From Dimorphilus gyrociliatus (lineage: Eukaryota > Annelida > Polychaeta > Dinophilidae), in the NCBI GenBank assembly GCA_904063045.1, contig CAJFCJ010000016.1:744001-808000 (forward strand): 64,000 nucleotides of DNA, given 5' to 3'. Below, one piece after another: positions 13,602 through 26,803 of this stretch (position 1 is its first letter; each line of letters starts with the position of its first letter). The notes beneath the pieces are model-generated. The model did not search any database. It was not told where the DNA came from and saw only the letters and a program-made list of their open reading frames with translations. The position numbers were made by a program, and so were the translations under genes.

Positions 13602-13606
13602 TTCCC

Positions 13607-16600
13607 CTGTTAATCGATTTTTTTCGAAGAATTAATAGAGTGTTTGTCCGAGAATTTTATTTCTTTATATTTTCTCATCATAAAAGAAGAGTAGCTAAGT
13701 TAATGTTTACTCTATGTAATACGATAGAATCTACATTGTCCAGCCTGTTGGTAGACTCGTGACAACGATGCCAATTGAGCTTGTTTTTAAATAGAATTAA
13801 GCTAGTTGTATTTTATCATGGATTTCTCATTCTTCCATCCTATTCCTAGAAATCTGCTCCCTCATACGCAATACAAATTATGTCTAGCTGAATAGGCCCA
13901 TTAGAATAGACGTCACTAATTCCTTTAGTTTTCTTTTATAAAAGGGTTGAAACATGATAACATCAGTAATCATTTTTCTATCTTTTTATTATTAGCCTAG
14001 TGAAAATCGTCTAAATTGTCTTTTTTCCTTATTATATGAGTAATAAATAGCCTTTTAGTTTTGAATACTTTTTAGTAGTAGCCCAACTGTTCATTGGAGC
14101 TGGAAGCGTTAACTTTTCTCATTCTCTCTCTCTCTCTCTCAGAATAGACTTTTATCAAAATGAACATGTTTATATCTTTAAAAATGATATTAAAATTTGA
14201 TTATGGAATTAATTATGGCATTTTTACATTATATATATTATATATATCATATACAGTATATTATGTTCCCTTACACGCATTCGTACATACACTTGCCTAT
14301 CCTCTCTCTATACTTTAACGATAAAAAATTGGTATAATTTATAATAAAAATATAATATTAATAATAATAACGTCTCACATCCCTCACATGCTTAAACTTT
14401 CAAGGTTGCAAGAGCCTCTTTTAGAATATTTGTAGAATAGGCAATTTTTTTCTTTTTTTTATATTAACTCAGAAGAACGTAAAAACGTTTTATTATAGAT
14501 ATATAATAGAAAAAAGACCTTGGTCTGTTGAATAATACTGAATAAATCAATGTATACAGAAAAAAATAATCATCGATCTTAAATTAAAAATTATCTATAG
14601 GCCTATATATCTAGCATATTTCTTTTATATACATAAATATAAACTCACGCACATGTACACAAAATAACACCACCTTTTACGAAATATACTATAGTTGTTA
14701 TCCTATTTAAACTATTTCTACAAAGTAAACAAGAAAGACATTAATATATTTAATAAAAGTTCTTTTTCTTATTTCAAAAGCAACGAATAAGATTGGAAAT
14801 AGATGAAACGATTCAGGGAAGGATAATATTAATAAATTATAGGGAAATGTTAACAGGAAAAACATGAAATTTGGTTTTTTTTGTGGTGGAATCAAGTGAT
14901 GCGAATAATGCAGTTTCGTCTTCCTTTTCTAATGATAATCAATTTTTGTATTAAAAACCCTGACAATTATCAAGATCTAAAAAGGATTTTATACAAAAAA
15001 CTAATTATATTACTCTGTCAAATATACAATTATTTATTTTTCAACTTGTGTAATTTTCTTCTACTAAACATTTTATATAAATATAAAAATAAAGAACAAA
15101 TAGACATAAATACTACTATGATTACTTTAAACAAATGATATACCAGCACACTTATACTTGTATATATTTAATGTATAAATTCTAGAGGTTTTCTTGATAA
15201 AACAATAGAAGTGAACTTGTACGTCCACCTTCCTATTTGGACTATAAATAGAAAAGAATCTATCACTTTCTTAGTTATTATAATAGCTTAACTTACTCTA
15301 TTGATTGATACACATATAAAGCTGAATAACGAGTCGAAATAGACGTAGAATCACACACACATATATATATATATATATGCAGTGTATATATTCTACCTCT
15401 TTCCATATTCAAAGAGAGCCAAAATCAATTGAAAACGAATTTATTCACTTTTTCTCTTCCGAAAAGATAAATGCTTTGATCCAGGGTTACTAATGCCTGG
15501 TAGAAAAAAATCTCTCTTTCTCTCTCTCTCTCTCTCTATCTGTCTTCCAATCTAACTATCTGTCTATCTAACTACCTGTCCGTCCCTCTAAGTCTTTATA
15601 AATTCTTCAATTAATTAGATTCATTTTGTTAATAAATAAAAATAAGCTTTATATAATTATTGATTAGAATTTAAGGAATTTAAAATTATTCCAAGTGAAA
15701 GAAAGAAAGATTGATAGATAAATAGATATATAGATATATAGACAAACAGGCAGGGGCGGATAGACAGAATGAATAAGAAAAAAAGTAAAAAAAATCGGTG
15801 CAATCGTATTTTTTACGTTGTATAATTACAGCAATAAAAATTTGTCAAATTTGCAGCAGATTTCTTGACATTTCACTTGGAATGATTCATTTTTTTATAT
15901 ATTTTCTTGGAAAGTTTCTATTCATTTTAAATATGAAGGAAATTATAGAGAATTAAACAGGAATAAATTCGTTACAATTGGTAAGACAAAGAAAAATTAT
16001 AGTAGTAATTCGTAATTACATATAACAACATGTATATATCCATATAGTTATTTATATAAATATACTTATACATTAAAGCTATATAGTTAATTATTTAGAC
16101 CTTAAGGTTTCTTTTCTATATAATCAATTTAAATAAGTCAATTTAAAACGATTTAAGCAGGTAGTAACAAATATTGGGAGACTAGATATGATAGGGGTAA
16201 TAGTATACACTAGTACCAACCACCAATCAAATACCTACACACTCTTGCATATTTTTGATTTTCAACATTATGATTATTCACCATAGTCTTGTATGTTTCC
16301 ATATAATGCCAACTTAGCATTTATGTATTTTTTGCATGCTAGTTAGGAATTTATTCCTCTATTTCTTATAATAAGAAATAATTAATGGAAATCCTAGAAA
16401 GATATTACTATAGTATGTATATGCTATATTCATCTAAATACTGTATATTCATACAATATCTTTAATGAAAAGGTGAAGGTCAAGTTTTTCTATTCTAATA
16501 GAAAATATTTTTAAGTAAAAGGGAATGCTTATACGGATTATTTTAATCATAAAATCGGGATTAATGTCGCCATTATACATCTTAACACGATAATACTCTT

Positions 16601-16842
16601 TAACAGAGGAATATTTTATGATACTGGGTGTAGTATTCATTCGGCTGTTTGTGCCTTTGAGCTAAACTATTAATATCTTAAATGTATATATGTTTGTGTA
16701 TATATATATGTAAATATATAATGCATATACTGTATATATACAGTGGTCAAAGACATTTTTCATTCCTAATCCTGTTTTTTTAAGGCTATCTCATGCTCTT
16801 TTTTATCGTATCAATTAGTCAAGAAGTATGTTCCCATAAGAC
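13607..16842. other. AT-rich intergenic, no supported gene
   Basis: Short CT arrays at 14120-14140 and 15511-15540, TA arrays near 14230 and 15361, and TACTGTA at 16728-16734. Open frames at 14707-15138 and 16449-16640 are AT-rich, lack splice context and look like chance. Confidence 0.5.
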
Positions 16843-17135
16843 GATATTACCTTTGATGAATGTTCCAAATCTATGATTGCTAAATACTCTAAAATTGATA
16901 TAGTTAAAATCTGGAGACATTGAAAAACACCAGAATCACTTTCAAAGATATGGAAAATTTATTATTAAAAGAGTCATTTCCCCAAACTCTTCTATTTAAA
17001 GAGGATATTTCTAATGAAAGTAACAGTAGATTTATTCTTAATTGGTATTACAATTTCTTATCTTATATAGAGGAAAATCGTCAGAAACAGACACCTCAAT
17101 TGGTGTTGAACGGGTTATCATCTAGAGTTTTATAG
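16843..17135 (+). pseudogene. Possible decayed coding segment, two frames
   Basis: One frame reads DDITFDECSKSMIAKYSKID up to a stop after IWRH. An overlapping second frame continues with a protein-like composition (KESFPQTLLFKEDISNESNS, then ILNWYYNFLSYIEENRQ) to a stop at 17135. The switch of frame near 16920, with no usable intron between, suggests a frameshifted relic. No family is recognised, and chance remains possible in DNA this AT-rich. Confidence 0.2.
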
Positions 17136-17850
17136 AGTCTAATATTTTCCAAAATATTTTTACTATTAGAAAAAAAGTGCATAAGAGCGGTAATTATCCC
17201 TTCTTAAAGTCGAAGTGACGCCGCTTCCAAATATAGATTTATTAAAAGAGCTTCACCTTCAAGTGGGATAGCGTTCTTCACCATAAAACCAAAAGTATTT
17301 TAAAGATTTACTATCTTACTATTCTGTATTTCACCTTGGCCATCTCCATCTTCAATTGAAAATTCCCTAGTTTATGCTTTAAAATATAGTTTATAATAGT
17401 CCACAATTTATTAGAAAAAGAAGACTTTTTGTCTACTATCTAGCTAAATTCTTTAGATAAGAAAGAAAGGGCGCTGATTACCTTTGAAAGTGACCTCTAA
17501 AAAAAGGACATTATAGATATGAGAAATTTCTTTATCCCACATAAATACTGTATATAAACATATATACTGGATTACTTTATGATATTCGAGTTTTTCGCCT
17601 TTCTTTAACCCATTTCCTTTCTGCTAAAAGATATTTTTGTTCGCTTCTCTTTCCACGTAACGCCACCTCAAAATATCTTTCAGCATTGAAACGCATTTCG
17701 GATAACACAGTTGAATAGGCTTATAATACCCATATATACACTATATATATATACATAATCTTTTTATTAGATATATTAGGGGAAGTCAGGACAGGACGAG
17801 GATAAACAAAGGTGCTTGTTCTGTCTCCTCTCATCCCCTCTTTATTATTT

Positions 17851-20741
17851 TTAACTTATTAAGAATTCTATCCCTTTCCCCTCAATATTCTTCCTACCTA
17901 CAAACTCTTTTAATTTTCTTTCATTGTGAAATGTATAATTCATAAACTCTAAGTATATTTGAGAAGAAAAGAGGCTGATAATTTCCAAGGAATATTATTT
18001 ACTTATATGCCTCTTGTTTCATTTGGTTCGGTTTTATCAGTCTTTATATAGAAAATATAGTTGATATAATAATAAAACCAATTTGACTTACTGTAATTCT
18101 CGTTCAACAAGCCATAAATAATTGGATTCGCAAAACTGGCAACGAATATCAAGACCTCGCTCACGACTGAGAAAGTCATATGAGCTTTAACCAGAGAGTT
18201 GTTCACATCACTTGCGTGATACCAGTGAAAGACTTCAACCGCATTAGTAATCTCGTAGGGAGCATGACAAAAGATAAATAGGATGACTATTGCAAGTACA
18301 GTTTTCCTCATTCTGGCCGATGTTATTCTATTTGATTTTCTTGAAATATGTAAAATTCGCCGCATTACCATGGTATAACAGGCGACGATAACTACAACTG
18401 GCAAGCCAAGAATAAACATTAAATCCAGTATAGTAACAGCTTGTAAAGTAGAAGGAGGCATTTCCAAAGAGCATTTAAATGACGAGTTAGTCTCCTTTAA
18501 AGTAACTCTAAAGTAATAGAAATAAAATCTTCCACCCTAATAAAGACTGTTGACAGAATAATCAAAACGACAAAATAACTTAAAGAATTAATTCTTATTC
18601 ATCTTTTTACAATAGTATTAGTCCAAGTCTTATTAAACAGAGTCTTTAGTTATCTGTCAATTTGAATGTTAGTTTTGTAGTTATTACCATTATTAATAGC
18701 TTTATTAGAATATTTTGTTAATATAAATATATACAGGTACTGTATATTTTAATTGTACAATCGCACTTATTACAAGCTTCTTCACCTTTCTTTCTCTTCC
18801 TTTTACAATTAATAGTTATGTATACACACGTTCTGCTCAATAATGGATTAACGGGTCAAAGAAGGGGATTAATAGTCTATAACTTTCTTCTGATCAATAA
18901 AGAATTGAGTTTTATTGTACAAGTGTAAATAAACTATTTTAGAAATGTCTGTTTTAGAGACTTGCCGACTAATTAAAATTCAATAGAATAGATAACACTT
19001 TATAGTAAAATTCTGAGAAATTATGAACGTTAACCCTCAAATAAAATGAATCACATGTATAAATTAATTAAATCATGCTTCAAATGTCTAGAAACTAAAT
19101 TATTAGTTTACATGTTTATATAGATTTTTTATATATACTGTATATAAACATTAGTGCACTTTGCCTTTATGATTTTTACCTTTTTACTGGTTAATTATAT
19201 TTTATGTTTTTAAACAATTATTTCTCTATGCTAACTCCCTCTGTCTGTCTGTCTGTCTGTCTATCTCTCCCTCTCTCCTTCTCCTTCGGATCCGTAGTCT
19301 AAATAAATGTATATGAAATATATTGATTTCTCCAATAATTAGTATTTTACTTATTACATAGAACAGCTATGATAATGAGAAAGGCAGTTAGATAAAAAAA
19401 AAAGATATGAAAAGAGACGTCGAGGAAGGATGATTGACGTTTTTTCTCTCTCTCGGGTAGCGCCTATCCTGGAAAAAATACCTGAGGTCGCATACTTCGC
19501 ATATAGTAACTAGTTTTGACACGTTCGCTCTTTTAACATACAAAATTTCTTTTTTCTTCTTCTATTCATCCCCCTAAGTATTTATCTTTCAAATACTTGC
19601 TATCCTCTATTCTTTACCCCCAGTCTATCCACTTACCTATATACATTATAAAAGTATAGGGTATTTATACACATTATATATTTTATTACGTAAGAAGGTT
19701 GTTTAGTTTCCCTTAGATTGTCTTTATCATAATCCTAAAAATACATACCTATATAGAAGAATTTTTGGTTTGTAAAAGACACTTTATAATTTTCGTATAA
19801 ATCGTTAAAATTATAAAAATATGGTTGTCGGCTGAATGTTTATATTAATTTTTTCTTAATATAGACTTTATATAGCATGTATCCATATAATGTTAACAGT
19901 CTGTTATAGTAGAAGATCAATTAATTTCCAACTACTTAGTTTGTTTAATTCTCTTTCTCTTGACATAACTTTTATATTGCATTTCTATCTTAGTTTTATT
20001 CCTCCTTCTCTCGCCAATCTCCTACTTCTTATCTATCTACTCAACCACATCGTCTTTCTCGTTTCCCCTCTCTTTCCCTCCCTCTAAACAGTGTTTTTCT
20101 TGGAATAATGTAAAATGCATCACAAATTGACCTAATTAAATAGTGTTTCGTCCTATAGGAAAAGATGCGTAATAGAAAAATATGCTGGTATTATAGGGTA
20201 ACAGAAGTAACGAAGTAAAAGAAAAATATTTCTCCCTTTTATAATAAAACTTTAGAGTTACATTTAATCTTGTTTCGCCGTAGTAAAAATAAATAGTAAA
20301 AATAGGCAAATTAATAAACCATATAAAGCTTATGACAACTTTACCAATGCTGATCCTCCTCCAATGAGATTTTGAAGGATATGTCGCCATCAAACGATCA
20401 ATAGTTAGTACAATTAACGTGAAAACGCTTACAAATTTTGTTGAATGGAAGAAGGCATTCGCAAATCGGCAAACTAATTCTCCAAACATCCATTTATGAT
20501 GATAAGTTGAATGAGCATAAAAGGGTAGGACACTTACAAATAGTATATCGGCAATTGACAAGTTTAAGATATAGTAGTTGGCAACAGATTTCATTCTTAC
20601 ATGTTGCAATCGAGTGATGGTAAATATAAGAAGGCCGTTAGTGATGAAGCCCAAAAAAAAGGTTAATAAATGAAATGCAACAACCGTACTTGCCAATTTC
20701 ATAGATGATGACGGTTCTGTAGAGTTGTTAGCAACAGCCAT
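17851..20741 (-). CDS. Peptide-type class A GPCR, 326 aa, three exons
   Basis: Exons 20262-20741, 18092-18494 and 17851-17948 total 981 nt, with phases 0 and 1 matching. The N-terminus has glycosylation sites (NNST). TM1 has the GN motif (GFITNGLLIF), TM2 reads LNLSIADILF, TM3 starts at the conserved cysteine (ELVCRF) and ends in a DRL variant of DRY (LTIDRLMATYP). ECL2 carries its cysteine just after the first splice (SSFKCSLEMPP), TM6 has FCHAPYE and TM7 has FANPIIYGLLNENY. The short tail on exon 3 begins as helix 8 (KFMNYTFHNERKLKEF). This pattern fits the somatostatin/allatostatin-C/opioid-like peptide receptor group, though the exact ligand is uncertain. I chose ATG 20741. The longer open frame upstream only translates a CT microsatellite (RERERE). 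The 1.77-kb intron falls in ECL2. Confidence 0.88.
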
Positions 20742-20775
20742 CCTCAGTGTTAAAACTATAAATGAGACACTTGCC

Positions 20776-20806
20776 CTCTCTGTCTCTCGCTCTCTCTTCT
20801 CTCTCT

Positions 20807-20846
<40 letters not shown>

Positions 20847-20866
20847 TTTCTGTTCGTCTCTCACAC
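20776..20866. repeat. (CT)n array in the 5' leader of the GPCR gene
   Basis: Long CT-rich run directly upstream of the GPCR start at 20741; on the mRNA strand it reads as GA. It lies between that ATG and the TAGGTGGCGCT motif at 20905-20915, so it is probably 5' UTR or core promoter. Confidence 0.85.
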
Positions 20867-20904
20867 TCTCTTTTTCGCTTGCTCTCCCTTCATATATGAA
20901 AAAA

Positions 20905-20915
20905 TAGGTGGCGCT
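20905..20915 (+). promoter_or_regulatory. TAGGTGGCGCT motif, candidate promoter element
   Basis: Matches the recurrent TAGATGGCGCT/TAGGTGGCGCT word found near other gene starts in this window. It sits about 165 bp upstream of the GPCR start at 20741. The core resembles the YY1-type ATGGCG site. The regulatory role is inferred from position only. Confidence 0.4.
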
Positions 20916-21871
20916 TTAAAAAAAAAAAGCGAAAAAAAAACTCCTCCCTTTCTCGTCACCTTCTCACTTTTTTTAACACTTATATATCTACAGTATAAAA
21001 ACTAATTATACATAGAAAATTTCATACTAAATCTGTCCAATTTTACTTCAAGAACAAACAAACTATTTATGCAGCTGACAAGAATTTTGATACTTGTTTA
21101 CGAATAATTGAAATATTTATAAAAGAGGAAATTATTACAACTTAATTCTAATTAATCATTTTCTCCCTCTTCGAATATCTTTACACCTAATTGTAAATCT
21201 ACTTTAATATGTTATAGAATTAGAATAAATTTCCAACATTTTCTTGCTTATTATTCAATCATTCATACAAGTTTGACAACATTTATTAATTTATCTACAG
21301 AAATTTCTTAACATTATACAAAGTGTTTGTTTCTTGTTTTTTTACTTCCTCTTTTTTAACCTTTAGTTATTAATGTAGAACAAAACTAGTCATAAAAAAG
21401 AAAGGGAAGCATAATCTGACATGAGACCTTGACATTGATTGTTCAACTAATTTATCATCATATACTCTTGGCTAATATATTTAATTTAAAGTATATTAAA
21501 TCCCTTTATTACGTTTATCCAAGAGATAAAACGGTGTTATATAGATAAATTAGGGAATAAAACTTGTTTTAATAAAAAAAGAAACGCACCTGGAAAATTA
21601 GTATCATTTTTTTGAACCAAACAAGAAAAGTAATTAATGAAAGTCTTCTCTTTTTTTATTAATAAGTTTCTTTAATCTTAAAAGAATTTCAACAATTCCC
21701 AATTTTTCAGGTATATCTTTTTTATAAGGAATTGTAAAACAGTTAAAAAATTATTTTACAGTATTATAAATTCGCTTCCACAGGTAAATCTATCGATCTC
21801 TTTGGAACAAATAAATAAATATGAATTCTTTCATTTCAAAATAAACACATCATAATATTAATTTACACTCA

Positions 21872-21906
<35 letters not shown>

Positions 21907-24900
21907 TTTCTTCCTTTCATTCTCTTTTCTTCTTTACATATACTCTATTTACAAAACAACTGCAGTAAAGCTTATCAAGCTTGTTTTATCCGTATATTTA
22001 TTCTCTGCATAAAGTTCTGACAGAATCAACGAATGTCTTAAAACGGGATCAATTTTCTTTAAGTTTTTGTTCTGGTTTTTGTGAGTGTACGCTAGCTAAA
22101 CGCTGATTATAGCAATATACTAATGTATACTGAAAAGGAACTTTTGAAAGAGATATATAATTCAACAAAAATATTTAAATAATTAAAGAATATACATTAT
22201 TTTATATACTGTACATACAGTATAATATGTATAGTATACATCGTCGGAAAGAGTATAATGCGAAGAGGTAGTACTAAGCCTAATTAACAGTATTTTAAGA
22301 AGACTTTCAACTGTTTAAAAAAGAATGTAAAACATAAAAATGACTTTTGTGAGTTTGTAAAGAAACGTCAACAAGCATATTTTTACAATTTGTTCTATTT
22401 TATTTTATTTCCTATTCTTTTTCTTCTCTAGTTTTCTTAGATTGAACTAGATCTTAATGGAAAAATGACAAACATAAAAGACGTTAAATAATATTGAAAA
22501 AATGCCTAAAGGCTCTTTGGTATTTCTATTATATAATATACTGTACACACACATATATGCTGTATACTGTATATACAGTATTTATACTATGAAAATGTTT
22601 TTCACCTTAATGTTTCTTCGTCTCCATCTCTTGAATTCTCTTTTATGCTTACAGAGTAGCCGAGAAGAGACGACTATAAACTGTATAACAGGATAAATCT
22701 GCTCCTCTTTTTCTAAAAGATACTATCAGATTACATTTACTTTCAAGATAAGGCATAAAATAAAAGTAGGCGAATAAAATCGTTTACGTGAGGCTTTAAA
22801 TTTGGTTAAAAACAAAACTAATACTGTTCAAGTGACTATTTTACATGCATAAGCAGATATATGTATATATATAGTTCGTTAAGGGTACTTCAATATGAAA
22901 AATACCAGTTTAACCTTTAAAGTGAGATAGGTAAAAATAGATCTTTTTTCATAGTGTAATAGAATATTTATTATGAAGTAAACGGGACGTAATAGGAGGA
23001 AAATATCAATTTCATCGTATTTTAAGGTAAAAATTTGTCAAGTCAAGTATATTTGATGAAATAAATTAAGAAAATGGAAAAAATTTCTCCATGCAATAAC
23101 AACAACAAAATCTCTGTCATTTCATATGAATTCTTCTAACAGGACTGACTGATGGTGTTTACTCTACTTATGTAGAACCTTCTTACGTTAGATTATCACT
23201 GAAAGGAAGCCACTAAAAGTAGCAATAGCACAGTTTGACTCCCGTGTTAAACTCGAGACTACACTTTTTTCGCCAGATCATAAACAAAAATATTTTTAAA
23301 GGCTAATGGACCTCGAAAGAATTTACAATATGAACCAGAACAAGACCTAATAATTACCATAGTTCTACATAAAAACGAGAAGGAAACTTACTTCCGTACA
23401 AAAGAATTTTATTCTTTTCTTTCTATATTTTTTTCACAACAACTTCCACGACTGAACAAAAACTATAATAATATCTGATCACAGTTTTCTACTATTAATA
23501 TCCTGAGAATTTCTACGAAAATACAATAATAAATTTCATTTCGTAAATTATAAAATCAATTTGATAACGGGAAGAAAGAAGAAAAATATACAGAAGAGGT
23601 GGGATAGATGAAAAAAGGAAGGATTTTAACGGTATGATTAGTATAAGACAGGTGATAAACTGCTAGAAAGAAAGAAAGGAGGAATGTCCTTTACATATTC
23701 TTTTATAGATTATTTCCCTTTTTTTTTAAAAGAAAAATCAATTAGAGAAACATGGAAGGATGACTTTTTAACTCTTTTCCGGCTCCAGTAAAGTTCCTTT
23801 TATAATTTTTCCTTCTCATTTAATGCTTTCTTATTTTGTGATTTAATATAATTTACTTCTACTAGATACACTGAATATATATTGTATATATAGAACTTTT
23901 TCTAGATAGAGTGTATATTAATAGGCATATGCTGGTATATAAATATAGGGACATGTACATCGGAACGGAGAGAGATAGAATAGAAAGTATATTTGTTTTG
24001 GCACAAATGAAAACATAGAAATTAGTATATTCCAGGGGTATAAAAGATCAAAGGAAAGAGACTGTTATTTCAGATGAAATTGTTACTATTATAAAAATTA
24101 AAGACTTACGAATTGTCACCCTTTTCCAAGCCATTAGTTTTTTATTCTTTTTTTTTTTACTTTTTTCTTTGATTTTACTAAAAAGGGACTTTTCGAGAAT
24201 ATGAAATGCAAAATAAACACCAAGAATGGGTATATGTCTATAATATATAACAGACGAACAGTAGAATATATGTATATATACCCCCGCTCATCTTGTTTTA
24301 TTACAAAGCGGTATTTACTCGGTAAAGATACTTAGGAAAGACAAATTAGACAGGAAGATCAATCAGATTATTCTATCTTTTATTTAATTTCAAAGCACTT
24401 AAAATATACATAACAACTCTAAACGATTGTTACATTCTTTATTTTACGATCAGACAACTATCCAAACATATTTGAAGGCTATTGTCTGGGGAAAAACTCG
24501 AGACGTCGTCTCTCAAAGTAAAAAGATCGACGGGACGTAATTGATTACTAGATATTGTTCATTCATTTTGAATTAGATATCTCGTTCCGAACCTAAATTA
24601 ATTATATAAGTCTTTAAATCGTTTCATTTAATTAAATAGCATGAAATTTCATCGAAATGACGTCATCATTTGACATGATAATATTCTATTTATGATTTAT
24701 ATATATATATATGAATGTACTATAAACAGTCTATACAATACAGTTAATAAAGAATCGCTGTGTCACGCATTTTTGACATAAAGCTATTTATAGAGAGCGT
24801 TTCTCTTTTAAATACTTCATAGCAGAAATTGTTAATAAAGTGCATATACTGAACCAAATCGACTATGTAACAAAATTGATTGTTCTTCTATAATATATAG

Positions 24901-26754
24901 ACTAAAATATAAACCATATATTTATATATGAACAAACTGTAAATGATTTTTATAGTGCCTGTATCGGTATTATAGGATTTTAGCTATATCTAATTTTTAT
25001 TATTCAATAACCTTGTATAACAATTAAGTCAATTTTTCTTTCCATTATATCATATAAAATTATATCTTTTCAAGTTTTCTTCCTTCTCTTCTCCGTTCCT
25101 TATCTAACCAAATACTCTACAATATTCTTTAAATGGAGTCACAAGAGTTAAACAACCTTCTTTTTGAAGTTTAACGATAATTTGGAATCTTACACTTTGA
25201 AATGTAATCCAATAGGATATTGATAGATTTTTTTTCTTTTTTTACAACGATTCCCATTATTATAACGATAATTCAACCGCAATGAAGAAAACGTTATTTA
25301 AAGAAAGTGGAAACTATCTTTCACGTTATTCTAAATTCTTTTCGCTTGTCTATAATTAATCAAAGTAATAATATATTTTATATGAAAAGATAACTCAAGC
25401 GAATCTATCAAATCCAATTGTCCATTTGAGACCAGTTATTATAATTAGTATCAAACAACATGCACATTACCTAATTGAACAATGTTATCTAAGTTATTGA
25501 GATTTTTTTCATTCTATCAATTTCCCTTGTTTTGTTCAGTTTATCGTAAGGATTAGTCGCTAAATAGGTAAAACCATGATAAAAGAAAAGTCCAAATTAT
25601 ATACTATATATGTGGTACAAATATCTAAGGCTTTATGCATGCATTAATGAAATTAATGAATAGCAATTATATAGATATGAATTCAAGTTAATCAATGATT
25701 TTTTAAACAATAAATCTTTTATACTCAGTGGAACGACATAGATATAAATTTATATATATATACTGTATATGTTTTTACTATACATAGTATATAACTGATT
25801 TCATACAGTATATTCTCGTCTTCATTTCATCACCTTCCATCTTTATTCCTCTTCAATAATTTTCTTTAATAATTAGAATATCCATTGCAAATTAAATAGT
25901 AGGTTAAATTTCTTCTGGTATAGAAACAGGACATTTATAGAATTTTAAAATACATTGATAGATGGACTCTTTTAATTAATAGTAACAAACTAGATATTTT
26001 TTAATATCATGTTGAGTAGATGGTATATTATTTTTTAATGACTGTAAACACTCACTTAGAAGTTATGTAGATGGAGAAAGTGAATATTTCATTATAAAAA
26101 ATGCCTAGGTTTTATTATTAGTGTAATAGTTTACGAAATTCGAGTACGAAATATGACTGCCTCTTCAGCTTGAATGCTCCCTTGAAGAGATCTAGATTAT
26201 TAAGAAATCAAGTTTGGTAAGAATAGAAAAATATACTTTTACACTTTTCTTCCCTCTCCCTTCCCAACCCCCATTCAAAATCTATAGCTTGAATAGTTAG
26301 TAATCATAGATAAATTGATTTTCGCACTAATTTTTTATTACCTATAAGTAAACGGTATTGACTTTTCCAGATTTTTGTAATTGAAGATAGATAGATAGAT
26401 AGATAGAGAAAGAGTATGAGTCAGCGAAAAGATTTGAATTAGATTATTTATACTTTGCCAAACGCCACTCAGTTATGAGCATGATGATAAGTCTTTCCTC
26501 CTATCTTTCCAACTCCAATCAACTCTAAAAATATTCCCATTTGTAATTTAAAATAACGAATATTTTTCTTAAATTGCACGTTTTGTTTCCCTTTCCTCAG
26601 GTTATAACGGAGCAGTCTAACAAGGTTGAGCAATAAAGTGTCTCAAGGCTTCCTCACAGTTGAGAGGCTATTATAGGTTTAAAAATGTGAAATCTTGAGT
26701 ACTAAGCTGCTCTCTTAAGAAGTTTAAGTTAAAAGGAAGAGCGAGAGAGCTAGA

Positions 26755-26803
<49 letters not shown>

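Noticed and set aside
20742-20864. N-terminal extension of the GPCR frame (RERERE-rich)
   Set aside because: It is the CT microsatellite read on the other strand; ATG 20741 gives a normal receptor N-terminus.
23142-23214. Possible 23-codon exon
   Set aside because: Single weak acceptor and no partner exon.
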